Of a stretch of DNA of 27,911 nt, positions 16,923 through 23,979 are shown one piece after another. How positions within the stretch are numbered: the stretch's first letter is position 1; each line of letters starts with the position of its first letter. The notes beneath the pieces were generated by a model. It was not told where the DNA came from, ran no database searches, and worked only from the letters and a program-made list of their open reading frames with translations. Made by a program: the position numbers and the translations under genes. The stretch comes from JBEEJZ01 sp046046915 (GTDB taxonomy: Bacteria; Pseudomonadota; Gammaproteobacteria; Burkholderiales; Burkholderiaceae_C), in assembly GCA_046046915.1 (NCBI GenBank), contig JBJOIT010000036.1, positions 1-27,911 on the forward strand, in the 5' to 3' direction.

Positions 16923-18050
16923 TCAGCGCGCGGTGCGTGCGAGGTAACGCTTGCGCCAGAACAGGACGACCAGTGATGCCGCAATGCCGCCCATCATCAC
17001 CAGTGCCCACCAAATGCCGCTTTGCTGATGAATGAGGGGCAGGAAATCGAAGTTCATGCCGAAGAAGCCGGTGATCAGGTTCAGCGGCAAAAAGATGGCT
17101 GTCAGCACGGTCAGCGTGCGCATGATGTCGTTGGTCCGACTGCCTTGCACGCTGAAGTGCATTTGCACCGCGGTTTCGGAGCTTTGCTCGAGCCGGCGGA
17201 CGTGGTGTACCACGCGCTCGATGTGCTCCAGCACGTCTCGGCTGCGCACCTGAAGCAGGTCGCGCTCACGCTTGTCGGTGGGCGTGTCGGCCTCGGGCCA
17301 GGTTTTGATGGCCTCAATCCAGTCCTGAATGGCGGAGCGTTGGTCTTCGCAAATTTCGTCAAGTCGCTGCAGCGTCAATCGCGCATCCAGCAATGCGCTC
17401 CAGTTGTTGAAGCGTGTGCCGGGTCTAATCAGCTCGGACTGCCAGTGGTCGAGCTGACGGGTGAGTTCCCGGCGCAGGTCCAGAAAGCCATCCACCATTT
17501 GGTTGATGACACGCAGCATCAAATCTGCCGGGCTGGTCGGGATGCGCGCCGCAGCCACCCGTCCTTCGGCCCCCTGATTGGCAAGCAAGCGGGCCGCAAA
17601 GCTGTCGCGTACTGCGCAGTCGGTGGGGTGAATGGTGAGCAAGACCTGGTCAAACACCGCAAATCCCACCGGGCTGGTGTCGATGCGATGAAGGGCTGGC
17701 GGGCCACTTCGGCGTGTGGGCTCGTGCAGCGGTTGGCCGGGTTGGGTCAGGTCGGTTTCTGAGTGGCCGGCTGCCAGACGTCGAAACACCATCAGGTCGT
17801 ACTGCGAGGTGTAGTCGTAGTGCGATGGCAACTGGTTGTTGAGCAGGTCCGAAATATGCAAATCCACCAGCTGCAGGCCACACAGGCGCTGCAGGGCGGC
17901 TTGCACCTGCACCTGCATCACCTCAAACTCCCGCCGAGCACAAGCGATCCAGATGAAGCCGGGCCGCCCGGCAGCGTCCAGTGACAAGGTCAAGCTGTCT
18001 AGGCTGTCACATTCGACAGCCTGGCTTCCCTGTATGGAAAAAATGCGCAT
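16923..18050 (-). CDS. CorA-family divalent cation transporter
   Basis: This 375-residue protein belongs to the CorA/ZntB superfamily of pentameric magnesium, cobalt or zinc channels. The long N-terminal cytoplasmic domain is followed by two C-terminal membrane segments, with the signature GMN at residues 331-333 in ITGFFGMNFDFLPLI and a basic tail (FWRKRYLARTAR). The loop after GMN lacks the MPEL acidic residue of classical CorA (it reads LPLI), so ion selectivity cannot be assumed. It starts 27 bases after the hemB stop on the same strand and is likely cotranscribed. Given hemB's probable magnesium dependence the pairing is suggestive, but that is only inference. Confidence 0.9.
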   Translation of the reverse strand: MRIFSIQGSQAVECDSLDSLTLSLDAAGRPGFIWIACARREFEVMQVQVQAALQRLCGLQLVDLHISDLLNNQLPSHYDYTSQYDLMVFRRLAAGHSETDLTQPGQPLHEPTRRSGPPALHRIDTSPVGFAVFDQVLLTIHPTDCAVRDSFAARLLANQGAEGRVAAARIPTSPADLMLRVINQMVDGFLDLRRELTRQLDHWQSELIRPGTRFNNWSALLDARLTLQRLDEICEDQRSAIQDWIEAIKTWPEADTPTDKRERDLLQVRSRDVLEHIERVVHHVRRLEQSSETAVQMHFSVQGSRTNDIMRTLTVLTAIFLPLNLITGFFGMNFDFLPLIHQQSGIWWALVMMGGIAASLVVLFWRKRYLARTAR

Positions 18051-18077
18051 AGCCGCCAGGCCCAGCCCAAGGCAGTG

Positions 18078-19094
18078 TCAGCTTTGCCGTAGAAGACGGG
18101 CTGCGTCGCGAGCAAAGTAGGTGAGTACCCCATCCGCGCCGGCGCGTTTGAAGGCCAGCAGGCTTTCCATCATGACCGCGTCGTGATCGAGCCAGCCATT
18201 TTGTGCGGCGGCCTTGAGCATGGCGTATTCGCCCGAGACCTGGTAGGCAAAAGTAGGTACATGAAACTCGTCCTTGACGCGGCGCACCACGTCCAGATAA
18301 GGCATGCCTGGCTTGACCATCACCATGTCAGCGCCTTCGGCGATGTCCATGGCGACTTCACGCAGGGCCTCGTCGCTGTTGCCGGGGTCCATCTGGTAGA
18401 CCTTCTTGTTGCTTTTGCCCAGGTTGCTGGCTGAGCCCACAGCGTCGCGAAAGGGACCGTAAAACGCGCTGGCGTACTTGGCGCTGTAGGCCATGATGCG
18501 GGTGTGGATGTGCCCTTGTTGTTCCAGTGCCAGGCGGATGGCGCCGATACGGCCATCCATCATGTCGCTGGGTGCCACGATATCGACACCTGCACTGGCT
18601 TGCGTCAGGGCCTGTTGCACCAGCATGGCCACGGTTTCATCGTTCATGATGTAACCGTTTTCAGCCGGGTCGGGGTGTGGCAGGCCATCCTGCCCGTGGG
18701 TGGTAAAGGGGTCAAGCGCCACATCTGTCATCACACCCAGGTCCGGGAACGCTTGTTTAAGCGCGCGCACCACGCGCGGCACCAGTCCGTCCGGGTTCAG
18801 CGCTTCGCGGCCGTCAGGCGTTTTAAGAGACTGGTCTATCACGGGGAACAGCGCCATCACCGGAATGCCCAGGCGGACACAGTCTTCTGCGACCGGCAGC
18901 AGCAAATCCAGGCTCAAACGCTCGACCCCGGGCATGGACGCAATCGGTACTCGCTGCTGGTGACCATCCACGACGAAAACGGGATAAATGAGGTCGTTTG
19001 CCGTGAGCGTGTTTTCGCGCACCAGGTTGCGAGTGAACACATCGCGGCGCAGGCGACGTGGCCGACCAGAGGGGTAAGGGGCGTGGAGTGTCAT
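18078..19094 (-). CDS. hemB: Delta-aminolevulinic acid dehydratase (porphobilinogen synthase)
   Basis: HemB condenses two aminolevulinate molecules to porphobilinogen, the second common step of haem synthesis. The 338-residue protein has both Schiff-base lysines: Lys206 in MAYSAKYASAFYGPF and Lys261 in VMVKPGMPYLD. The metal-site segment reads VMTDVALDPFTTHGQDG (residues 121-137), with Asp124, Asp128 and Asp136 where zinc enzymes have cysteines. This is the magnesium-type enzyme known from Pseudomonas aeruginosa. The frame continues 19 codons upstream, but the ATG at 19094 (MTLHAPYPSGRPRRLRR) matches the family start. A 323-base gap separates it from hemJ and holds the small RNA candidate. 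Confidence 0.97.
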   Translation of the reverse strand: MTLHAPYPSGRPRRLRRDVFTRNLVRENTLTANDLIYPVFVVDGHQQRVPIASMPGVERLSLDLLLPVAEDCVRLGIPVMALFPVIDQSLKTPDGREALNPDGLVPRVVRALKQAFPDLGVMTDVALDPFTTHGQDGLPHPDPAENGYIMNDETVAMLVQQALTQASAGVDIVAPSDMMDGRIGAIRLALEQQGHIHTRIMAYSAKYASAFYGPFRDAVGSASNLGKSNKKVYQMDPGNSDEALREVAMDIAEGADMVMVKPGMPYLDVVRRVKDEFHVPTFAYQVSGEYAMLKAAAQNGWLDHDAVMMESLLAFKRAGADGVLTYFARDAARLLRQS

Positions 19095-19144
19095 GATGAA
19101 AAAGTGTATCTCTTGTCCCGACTTGGACTGGGGCGTAACACTTA

Positions 19145-19165
19145 TTTTCAAATCCGCTTTGAAAA
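19145..19165. promoter_or_regulatory. Perfect palindrome, possible operator
   Basis: TTTTCAAA (19145-19152) and TTTGAAAA (19158-19165) form a perfect 8-base inverted repeat around a 5-base centre. The right arm overlaps the candidate -35 box of the small RNA promoter. It lies 51 bases upstream of the hemB start on the other strand. The symmetry and position suit a dimeric repressor or activator; the regulator is not identifiable. Confidence 0.4.
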
Positions 19166-19186
19166 AATAGAAATCTTTGATACATT
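19159..19186 (+). promoter_or_regulatory. Candidate sigma-70 promoter of the small RNA
   Basis: TTGAAA (19159-19164) and TACATT (19181-19186) are separated by 16 bases. The match is moderate (5 of 6 and 4 of 6). It would start transcription near 19192, immediately before the first hairpin of the small RNA candidate, which is the main reason to believe it. Confidence 0.4.
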
Positions 19187-19191
19187 GCAGT

Positions 19192-19291
19192 CCGGGTGGT
19201 TCGCCACCCCCCGCTTTTCCTCCCTGAGCGGGGCCTTAATGTGTGACAGCAAAAAGGCTTATCACCCCAGCTTCGTGCTGGGGTTTTTTTT
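19192..19291 (+). ncRNA. Small RNA candidate with three hairpins and an anti-Shine-Dalgarno loop
   Basis: This roughly 100-base segment in the hemB-hemJ gap has a packed RNA-like architecture. Hairpin 1 is GGGTGG-TTCG-CCACCC (19194-19209), a UUCG-loop stem. Hairpin 2 pairs CCCCGC (19209-19214) with GCGGGG (19228-19233) around a 13-base loop containing TCCTCCC (19218-19224), complementary to a ribosome binding site. A linker follows in which GCCTT (19233-19237) can pair with AAGGC (19254-19258). The last element is a strong terminator at 19265-19291. No open reading frame explains it. The promoter position and terminator give a natural size of about 100 nt. The alternative is a terminated leader (attenuator) of hemJ. 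I do not recognise a named RNA family with certainty. Confidence 0.55.
19265..19291 (+). terminator. Strong Rho-independent terminator
   Basis: CCCCAGC (19265-19271) pairs with GCTGGGG (19277-19283) across a 5-base TTCGT loop, followed directly by eight T residues (19284-19291). It is the clearest terminator in the window. It ends the small RNA candidate and lies 126 bases before hemJ, so hemJ would need its own promoter downstream or read-through; the 126 bases show no convincing promoter. Confidence 0.9.
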
Positions 19292-19417
19292 GGCGCTTTC
19301 CTGACTGTGAAAGTCTCGCGGATCCGTGAGTGACACACCCATGGCCGCTGAAAGGAGTGCACATAGCCGCTAAGCCCTTCCTTGCGTGTGCCGTCGCCTC
19401 GCTACTAAACTGAAGTC

Positions 19418-19846
19418 ATGCTCTGGATCAAAGCCCTTCACATTGTTTTTGTGGCCAGCTGGTTTGCTGGTTTGTTTTATCTCCCGCGCCTGTACGTGAA
19501 CTTGGCCATGGTGCCAGCGGGTTCAGACGCCGAGAGGGCGCGCTTGTTGCTCATGGCTCGCAAGTTGATGCGTTTTACCCATGTGCTGGCCATTCCCGCA
19601 GTAGCCTTGGGTTTGTGGCTTTGGCTGGTTTATGGCATAGGCCGTGGGCCTGGTAACGCTTGGATGCACGGCAAGCTAACGGTTGTATTGCTGATCCTGG
19701 GTTACCACCACGCCTGTGCCCTGATGCTCAAAAAAATTGAGCGAGGCATGCCCATGCGAAGCCATGTCTGGTACCGCTGGTTTAACGAAGTCCCCGTGGT
19801 GATGATGCTGATCGCCGTCATTCTGGTGGTCGTGAAACCTTTCTGA
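19418..19846 (+). CDS. hemJ: Protoporphyrinogen oxidase HemJ
   Basis: HemJ (UPF0093, formerly grouped with CopD) oxidises protoporphyrinogen IX to protoporphyrin IX, a late step of haem synthesis, in the inner membrane. The 142-residue protein has about four membrane segments. The family's conserved features are present: His8 in LHIVFVASWFAGLFYLPRLYV, the histidine in MRFTHVL, the lysine in WMHGKLTVVL, and WYRWFNEVP near the C-terminus. It heads a four-gene run with VanZ-like, ferredoxin and hydrolase genes. hemB lies nearby on the opposite strand, so two haem genes flank the small RNA candidate. Confidence 0.92.
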   Translation: MLWIKALHIVFVASWFAGLFYLPRLYVNLAMVPAGSDAERARLLLMARKLMRFTHVLAIPAVALGLWLWLVYGIGRGPGNAWMHGKLTVVLLILGYHHACALMLKKIERGMPMRSHVWYRWFNEVPVVMMLIAVILVVVKPF

Positions 19847-19876
19847 GCACGCCGCGCGCCAAGCGTTGCCGAGGAT

Positions 19877-20971
19877 ATGTACAAAAGCGCAGCGTGGCCT
19901 TTGTCACTGGTGTATGCGGCCATTGTTGTCTACGCCAGTCTGTATCCGTTTGTCGACTGGCGTGACCAAGGCATCGCACCCTGGGATTTCCTTGCCTCAC
20001 CTCTCCCACGTTATTGGACTAGCTTTGATGTGGGCATCAACATGGTGGGCTATGCCCCCTTGGGCTTTTTGTTGGCGCTCGGGGCCAGCCGATCAGGCTA
20101 TGTGAGGCCTGCATCCTTTGCCATCACGGCGGCAGCGATTCTGGCGCTGATCATGGAGATGTTGCAAAGCTACCTGCCAGCACGATTTCCATCCAATTTG
20201 GACTTGGGCCTGAATGCCTTGGGTGCCGCGGCGGGTGCGATGGCCTGCATGGCTTTACAACGCGTGGGCTGGATCAACCGATGGAGCCACTTTCGGTCGG
20301 ACTGGCTCGTAACCCAACCCCAGGATGGGCTGGTGTTGCTTGCGCTGTGGCCGGTGGCTCTGATGTTTCCCCCCGCAGTGCCCTTGGGTTTGGGGCAGGT
20401 CTTTGAACGCCTGGAGGCAGCAGTGGTCGAGTTACTGTCGGAGACGCCCCTTCTTGAGTTACTGCCGTGGCGTGAGTTGGAGTTGCAGCCGCTGTTGCCT
20501 GAAGCTGAGCTCATTTGTGTGGCATTGGGTTTGTGGGTGCCATGTTTGCTGGGGATCAGCATCGTCCGGACCCGTCGGCGAAGGCTGGCCATGGTCTTGC
20601 TCACCGTGGTGGTGGGGGTTTTGGCGACGGCCTTGTCGGCCACCCTGAGTTACGGACCGGGCTACGGCTGGAGCTGGCTGGGAGGCGTGGTTCAGGCCGG
20701 CTTGGCCCTGGGCACCGTGCTTGCGTTGATGTCGGTGTGGTTGCCGGTTTGGGCCTGTGCTTTTCTTGCTGCGGCCAGCTTGTGTCTGGCACTGCTGCTT
20801 CTCAACCTGTCACCTGCTGGCCCTTATCTGACGCAAACCCTGCAAACCTGGGAGCAGGGTCGCTTCATCCGTTTCCATGGTTTGGCCCAGTGGCTGGGTT
20901 GGCTGTGGCCTTACGCGGCACTGGTTTACGCTCTCTCGCGCATCGGACCAGGCGGGGCAAAACTAAAATGA
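19877..20971 (+). CDS. VanZ-family membrane protein
   Basis: This 364-residue protein is highly hydrophobic with about eight to ten membrane segments. The N-terminal third matches the VanZ-like domain: YASLYPFVDWRD near residue 19, DVGINMVGYAPLGFLLALG near 51, and a helix with LIMEMLQSYLPARFPSNLDLGLNALGAAAG near 91-117, which is the family's most conserved part. The C-terminal two thirds are not recognised. VanZ proteins are named after a teicoplanin-resistance gene, but most have no known function. It lies 30 bases after hemJ, and its stop is 4 bases before the ferredoxin start, so the genes are likely one operon. Confidence 0.85.
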   Translation: MYKSAAWPLSLVYAAIVVYASLYPFVDWRDQGIAPWDFLASPLPRYWTSFDVGINMVGYAPLGFLLALGASRSGYVRPASFAITAAAILALIMEMLQSYLPARFPSNLDLGLNALGAAAGAMACMALQRVGWINRWSHFRSDWLVTQPQDGLVLLALWPVALMFPPAVPLGLGQVFERLEAAVVELLSETPLLELLPWRELELQPLLPEAELICVALGLWVPCLLGISIVRTRRRRLAMVLLTVVVGVLATALSATLSYGPGYGWSWLGGVVQAGLALGTVLALMSVWLPVWACAFLAAASLCLALLLLNLSPAGPYLTQTLQTWEQGRFIRFHGLAQWLGWLWPYAALVYALSRIGPGGAKLK

Positions 20972-20975
20972 AACC

Positions 20976-21365
20976 ATGACCAAGCAACCCCTGTTGAACG
21001 AGGCCCCGGTGGCCCAAGAGTCCGCACCTGCCAACACAGCTGGCTACTACGAGCGGCACATCTTCTTTTGTCTGAACGAACGCAAAAATGGTGAAGAGTG
21101 CTGTGCTCAGCATCAAGCGCAGCAAGCATTCGACCATTGCAAAAACCGGGTCAAGAGCGAAGGTCTGGCAGGGCCAGGTCGTGTGCGCGTCAACAAGGCG
21201 GGCTGTCTGGATCGTTGTTCAGGTGGCCCGATCGCAGTGGTTTACCCAGAAGGCGTCTGGTACAGCTATGTGGACACGCAAGACATTGATGACATCGTTT
21301 ATTCGCACCTGAAAAAAGGCGTGGTGGTTGATCGGCTGGTTACGCCAGCGAATGTCGGCCGTTGA
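20976..21365 (+). CDS. Thioredoxin-like [2Fe-2S] ferredoxin
   Basis: This 129-residue protein is a thioredoxin-fold ferredoxin (COG3411 type). After an unconserved N-terminus of about 25 residues comes RHIFFCLNERKNGEECC, then GRVRVNKAGCLDRCSGGPIAVVYPEGVWY. The cluster ligands are probably Cys32, Cys42 or Cys43, Cys77 and Cys81, in the family pattern C-x(9-10)-C ... C-x3-C. An extra cysteine at 55 is not a usual ligand. It would act as a small cytoplasmic electron carrier; the partner is unknown. It sits 4 bases after the VanZ-like gene and its stop (TGA) lies 8 bases before the hydrolase ATG. Confidence 0.92.
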   Translation: MTKQPLLNEAPVAQESAPANTAGYYERHIFFCLNERKNGEECCAQHQAQQAFDHCKNRVKSEGLAGPGRVRVNKAGCLDRCSGGPIAVVYPEGVWYSYVDTQDIDDIVYSHLKKGVVVDRLVTPANVGR

Positions 21366-21373
21366 GCGCAGAC

Positions 21374-22018
21374 ATGAACCGACAGACCCAAAAGTTGACC
21401 CTTCAGGGTGGCGCCGGTGCCATAGAGGCAGTTCTGGATGAGCCAGTTCTAGCGCCGGGGCAAGCTGCACAGGGCATGGCAGTGATTGCGCATCCGCACC
21501 CCTTGTTTGGGGGCACCATGGACAACAAGGTCGTCCAGACCTTGGCGCGTGGGTTTGTGCAGTGTGGCTGGACGGCAGTGCGATTCAATTTCCGTGGTGT
21601 GGGTGGCAGTGCCGGGCAACACGACGCGGGCCAAGGGGAACTGCAAGACATGCTGTCGGTGGTTGAACAGGTCGCTCCGTCAGGTAAGTTGGCTCTGGCA
21701 GGGTTTTCTTTCGGCTCTTTTGTCATGAGTCATGCCGCAGTGTCACTGTGGGAGCGGCGTGTGCTGGACAAGCTGGTGTTTGTGGGAACTGCCGCGAGCC
21801 GCTTTCAGGTGGCGACCTTACCCCTGGAAGCGCATGAGCGTTCCTTGGTCATTCACGGGGAGGAAGACGACACGGTGCCCCTGTCTTCGGTGATGGACTG
21901 GGCTCGGCCGCAGAGTCTTCCTGTGACGGTTATTCCCGGTGTTGCCCACTTCTTTCACGGACAATTGCCTCTGCTCAAGAGTTTGGTCGTTCGCCACCTG
22001 CTCAGCCCGACCGGTTGA
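21374..22018 (+). CDS. Alpha/beta hydrolase (COG2945 type)
   Basis: This 214-residue protein is a cytoplasmic alpha/beta hydrolase. The pattern VIAHPHPLFGGTMDNKVVQTL at the N-terminus, FNFRGVGGSAG, and the nucleophile elbow GFSFGS (Ser112) are typical of the COG2945 group. The acid is Asp165 or Asp166 in HGEEDDTVPL and the base His192 or His195 in GVAHFFHG. The substrate is unknown. The frame allows a TTG start at 21362 overlapping the ferredoxin stop; the ATG at 21374 is preferred because it begins the conserved region without a rare start codon. It probably belongs to the hemJ operon. The 113 bases between it and dac hold nothing I recognise. Confidence 0.9.
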   Translation: MNRQTQKLTLQGGAGAIEAVLDEPVLAPGQAAQGMAVIAHPHPLFGGTMDNKVVQTLARGFVQCGWTAVRFNFRGVGGSAGQHDAGQGELQDMLSVVEQVAPSGKLALAGFSFGSFVMSHAAVSLWERRVLDKLVFVGTAASRFQVATLPLEAHERSLVIHGEEDDTVPLSSVMDWARPQSLPVTVIPGVAHFFHGQLPLLKSLVVRHLLSPTG

Positions 22019-22131
22019 GTCGCCCAAGCATTTTTCCTTCCCTGGTCCTGGTTTAGGCCCTTGGTGCGCCGGCAACTGGTCGCCGCCGCTTCAGGTCGCT
22101 TTCATTTCTGCTTCTCTACTTTTCTTTTTTC

Positions 22132-23310
22132 ATGCTTCGAACATTCAAGTCTTTGTTATTGGCCGCGTCGGTTTTGGTTTGTTTGCCCACTTGGGCGCAG
22201 GCGCCCCAGGCGCCAGAAATTGCTGCCAAGTCCTATTTGTTGCTGGATGTCACAGCCAATCAGATCCTGGCTCAGCAAGACATTGACTCGGCCATTGAGC
22301 CGGCATCCTTGACCAAATTGATGACCGCCTATTTGGTCTTTGATGCGCTGCGTAGCAAGAAGCTGGACTTGAAGCAGGTTCTGCCAGTGAGTGAACGCGC
22401 CTGGAAAATGCCGGGTTCGCGCATGTTCATTGATCCCAAGATGCAAGTGCCGGTGGAGGATTTGATCAAGGGCATGATTGTTCAGTCCGGTAACGATGCC
22501 ACGATGGCTCTGGCTGAGGGCGTGGGCGGCACTGCTGAGCGATTTGTGCAGCTCATGAACGAGCAGGCCAAGGCGCTGGGTATGAAGGCCACCACCTACA
22601 AAAATCCCGAAGGCTTGACTGAGCCTGGGCATACCACCACGGCGCGTGACCTGAGCATTTTGGCAACACGACTCATGCGGGACTTTCCAGATAACGTGCA
22701 CTACTACGCGATCAAAAAGTACCGTTATGCGGGCACTCCGACGGCAAACGACAACAATCGCAATTTGCTGCTGTTTCGTGACCCGTCTGTAGATGGTCTG
22801 AAAACCGGGCACACGGATGCCGCTGGCTACTGTTTGATTGCGACCGCGCGTCGTGACTTCCCCAATCTGGGTGAGGCGGGAAAGCCCGGTAGCGGACGCC
22901 GTCTTTTGTCGATCGTACTGGGAGCCTCGAGTGAAAACGCCCGAGCAAACGAATCGCAAAAATTGCTGAATTGGGGTTACACCGCCTTCGAAGCAGTGAA
23001 GTTGTTTGGTGCCGAACAGGCTGTGGTATCGCCCAAGGTCTGGAAAGGCAGTGAGCCTACTGTCTCGCTTGGACGTCAGCAGCCCATCATTGTGGCGGTG
23101 CCAGCCGGATCCGCAGGAAAAATCAAGACAGAGGTTGTCAGAGCAGACCCGCTGGTTGCACCCTTTGCCAAGGGGCAGCAGCTGGGAACGCTCAAGATCA
23201 CCGTGGCGGATCAGCCCTTTGTCGAAGTGCCATTGGTGGCGCTCAATGCCGTTGATCAAGCGGGTTTGATTGGCCGGTCGTGGGATGCCATACGTCTGTG
23301 GATCAAGTGA
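22132..23310 (+). CDS. D-alanyl-D-alanine carboxypeptidase (PBP5/PBP6 type)
   Basis: This low-molecular-weight penicillin-binding protein trims the terminal D-Ala from peptidoglycan pentapeptides in the periplasm. The 392-residue sequence has a signal peptide ending at TWAQA (about residue 24). The catalytic motifs are complete: SxxK at 59-62 (SLTK, Ser59 the nucleophile), SGN at 119-121, and KTG at 224-226 in DGLKTGHTDAAGYC. A C-terminal PBP5_C beta domain (about 290-375) precedes a short amphipathic end (RSWDAIRLWIK) that would anchor the enzyme to the membrane. It corresponds to dacA/dacC, but which one cannot be told. A short hairpin without a U-run follows its stop at 23320-23338. Confidence 0.95.
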   Translation: MLRTFKSLLLAASVLVCLPTWAQAPQAPEIAAKSYLLLDVTANQILAQQDIDSAIEPASLTKLMTAYLVFDALRSKKLDLKQVLPVSERAWKMPGSRMFIDPKMQVPVEDLIKGMIVQSGNDATMALAEGVGGTAERFVQLMNEQAKALGMKATTYKNPEGLTEPGHTTTARDLSILATRLMRDFPDNVHYYAIKKYRYAGTPTANDNNRNLLLFRDPSVDGLKTGHTDAAGYCLIATARRDFPNLGEAGKPGSGRRLLSIVLGASSENARANESQKLLNWGYTAFEAVKLFGAEQAVVSPKVWKGSEPTVSLGRQQPIIVAVPAGSAGKIKTEVVRADPLVAPFAKGQQLGTLKITVADQPFVEVPLVALNAVDQAGLIGRSWDAIRLWIK

Positions 23311-23345
23311 TTTGGGCGGCGCTTCTGCGCTTGAAGCGACGCGAT

Positions 23346-23374
23346 TTGCTCCAAATCCACTGTGCTGATATAGT
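23346..23374 (+). promoter_or_regulatory. Promoter of the str operon
   Basis: TTGCTC (23346-23351) and TATAGT (23369-23374) are 17 bases apart. The bases TGA directly before the hexamer make an extended -10 (TGn), which compensates for the weak -35. Transcription would start near 23381, giving a 69-base rpsL leader. Confidence 0.6.
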
Positions 23375-23380
23375 CGTGGG

Positions 23381-23449
23381 CTTTTCGGAAGTTCCGAAGG
23401 GATTCACGTTTTCGTAAGTTTCAAACGTTTAGGGACGTTTTTTTTAATC
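23381..23449 (+). promoter_or_regulatory. rpsL leader with terminator/antiterminator-like repeats
   Basis: The leader opens with a hairpin (CTTTTCGG pairing with CCGAAGGG, 23381-23401). Three matching elements follow: ACGTTT (23406-23411), AAACGTTT (23423-23430) and ACGTTT (23435-23440), the last running into eight T residues (23438-23445). The middle element can pair with either neighbour, so two exclusive hairpins are possible; the second resembles an intrinsic terminator ending 5 bases before the rpsL ATG. The only Shine-Dalgarno-like bases (AGGG, 23431-23434) lie in its loop, about 15 bases from the ATG. The stems are short and A/T-rich, so a regulatory role is a proposal. Confidence 0.4.
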
Positions 23450-23827
23450 ATGCCAACCATCAATCAGTTAGTTCGTCAGGGGCGCGAGGTCGAAACGATC
23501 AAGTCCAAAAGCCCCGCCATGGAAAACTCGCCGCAGCGACGCGGCGTGTGTACCCGTGTCTACACCACGACGCCTAAAAAGCCTAACTCGGCGCTGCGTA
23601 AAGTCGCCAAAGTTCGCTTGACCAACGGTTTCGAGGTGATCTCCTACATCGGCGGTGAAGGCCACAACCTGCAGGAACACAGCGTGGTGCTGGTTCGTGG
23701 CGGTCGTGTCAAGGACTTGCCTGGTGTGCGTTACCACATCGTTCGTGGCTCGCTTGACCTGCAAGGCGTGAAAGACCGCAAGCAGTCGCGTTCCAAGTAC
23801 GGTGCCAAGAAGCCCAAAGCCAAGTAA
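23450..23827 (+). CDS. rpsL: 30S ribosomal protein S12
   Basis: S12 lies at the decoding centre of the small subunit and controls accuracy. The 125-residue protein is complete and typical, with TTTPKKPNSALRKVAKVRL and GGRVKDLPGVRYHIVRG. Lys43 and Lys88, the positions whose change gives streptomycin resistance, are both the wild-type lysines; Asp89, the residue that is methylthiolated in other bacteria, is present. First gene of the str operon. The ATG at 23450 lacks a well-placed Shine-Dalgarno sequence, which is unusual for a highly expressed ribosomal gene. rpsG follows after 152 bases. Confidence 0.98.
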   Translation: MPTINQLVRQGREVETIKSKSPAMENSPQRRGVCTRVYTTTPKKPNSALRKVAKVRLTNGFEVISYIGGEGHNLQEHSVVLVRGGRVKDLPGVRYHIVRGSLDLQGVKDRKQSRSKYGAKKPKAK

Positions 23828-23856
23828 GCACTGGCTCTTTCAAGTCAATTAACGGT

Positions 23857-23954
23857 GTTGTCTCCCGCGTGGCGCGGTGAAACAACGTAGTGACCCGCTG
23901 TGGGTCGAGTAAGTGAAAACCAAAATGGTTTTTGCGGTGTCTTAAAAAGACGCC
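23857..23954 (+). promoter_or_regulatory. Four-hairpin rpsL-rpsG intercistronic region, possible S7 control site
   Basis: Four consecutive stems can be drawn. H1: GTTGT with ACAAC enclosing CCGCG-TGG-CGCGG (23857-23886). H2: GACCC with GGGTC (23892-23906). H3: AAAACC with GGTTTT (23916-23932). H4: GGTGTCT with AGACGCC (23936-23954). In Escherichia coli S7 represses its operon by binding the rpsL-rpsG spacer, which mimics 16S rRNA. Here the spacer is longer and the structure differs, so conservation of that control is only inferred. The rpsG ribosome binding site AGAGG (23969-23973) follows. Confidence 0.4.
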
Positions 23955-23979
23955 AACTGAAGCAATCAAGAGGTGAAAA

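Noticed and set aside
16892..16925. TGAGCC / GGCTCA inverted repeat between the dienelactone hydrolase and CorA-type genes
   Set aside because: Six pairs around a 22-base loop without a U-run on either strand; too weak to call a bidirectional terminator.
23320..23338. Hairpin after the carboxypeptidase gene (CGCTTC with GAAGCG) as a terminator
   Set aside because: The stem is only six pairs and no U-run follows, so it is not supported as an intrinsic terminator.
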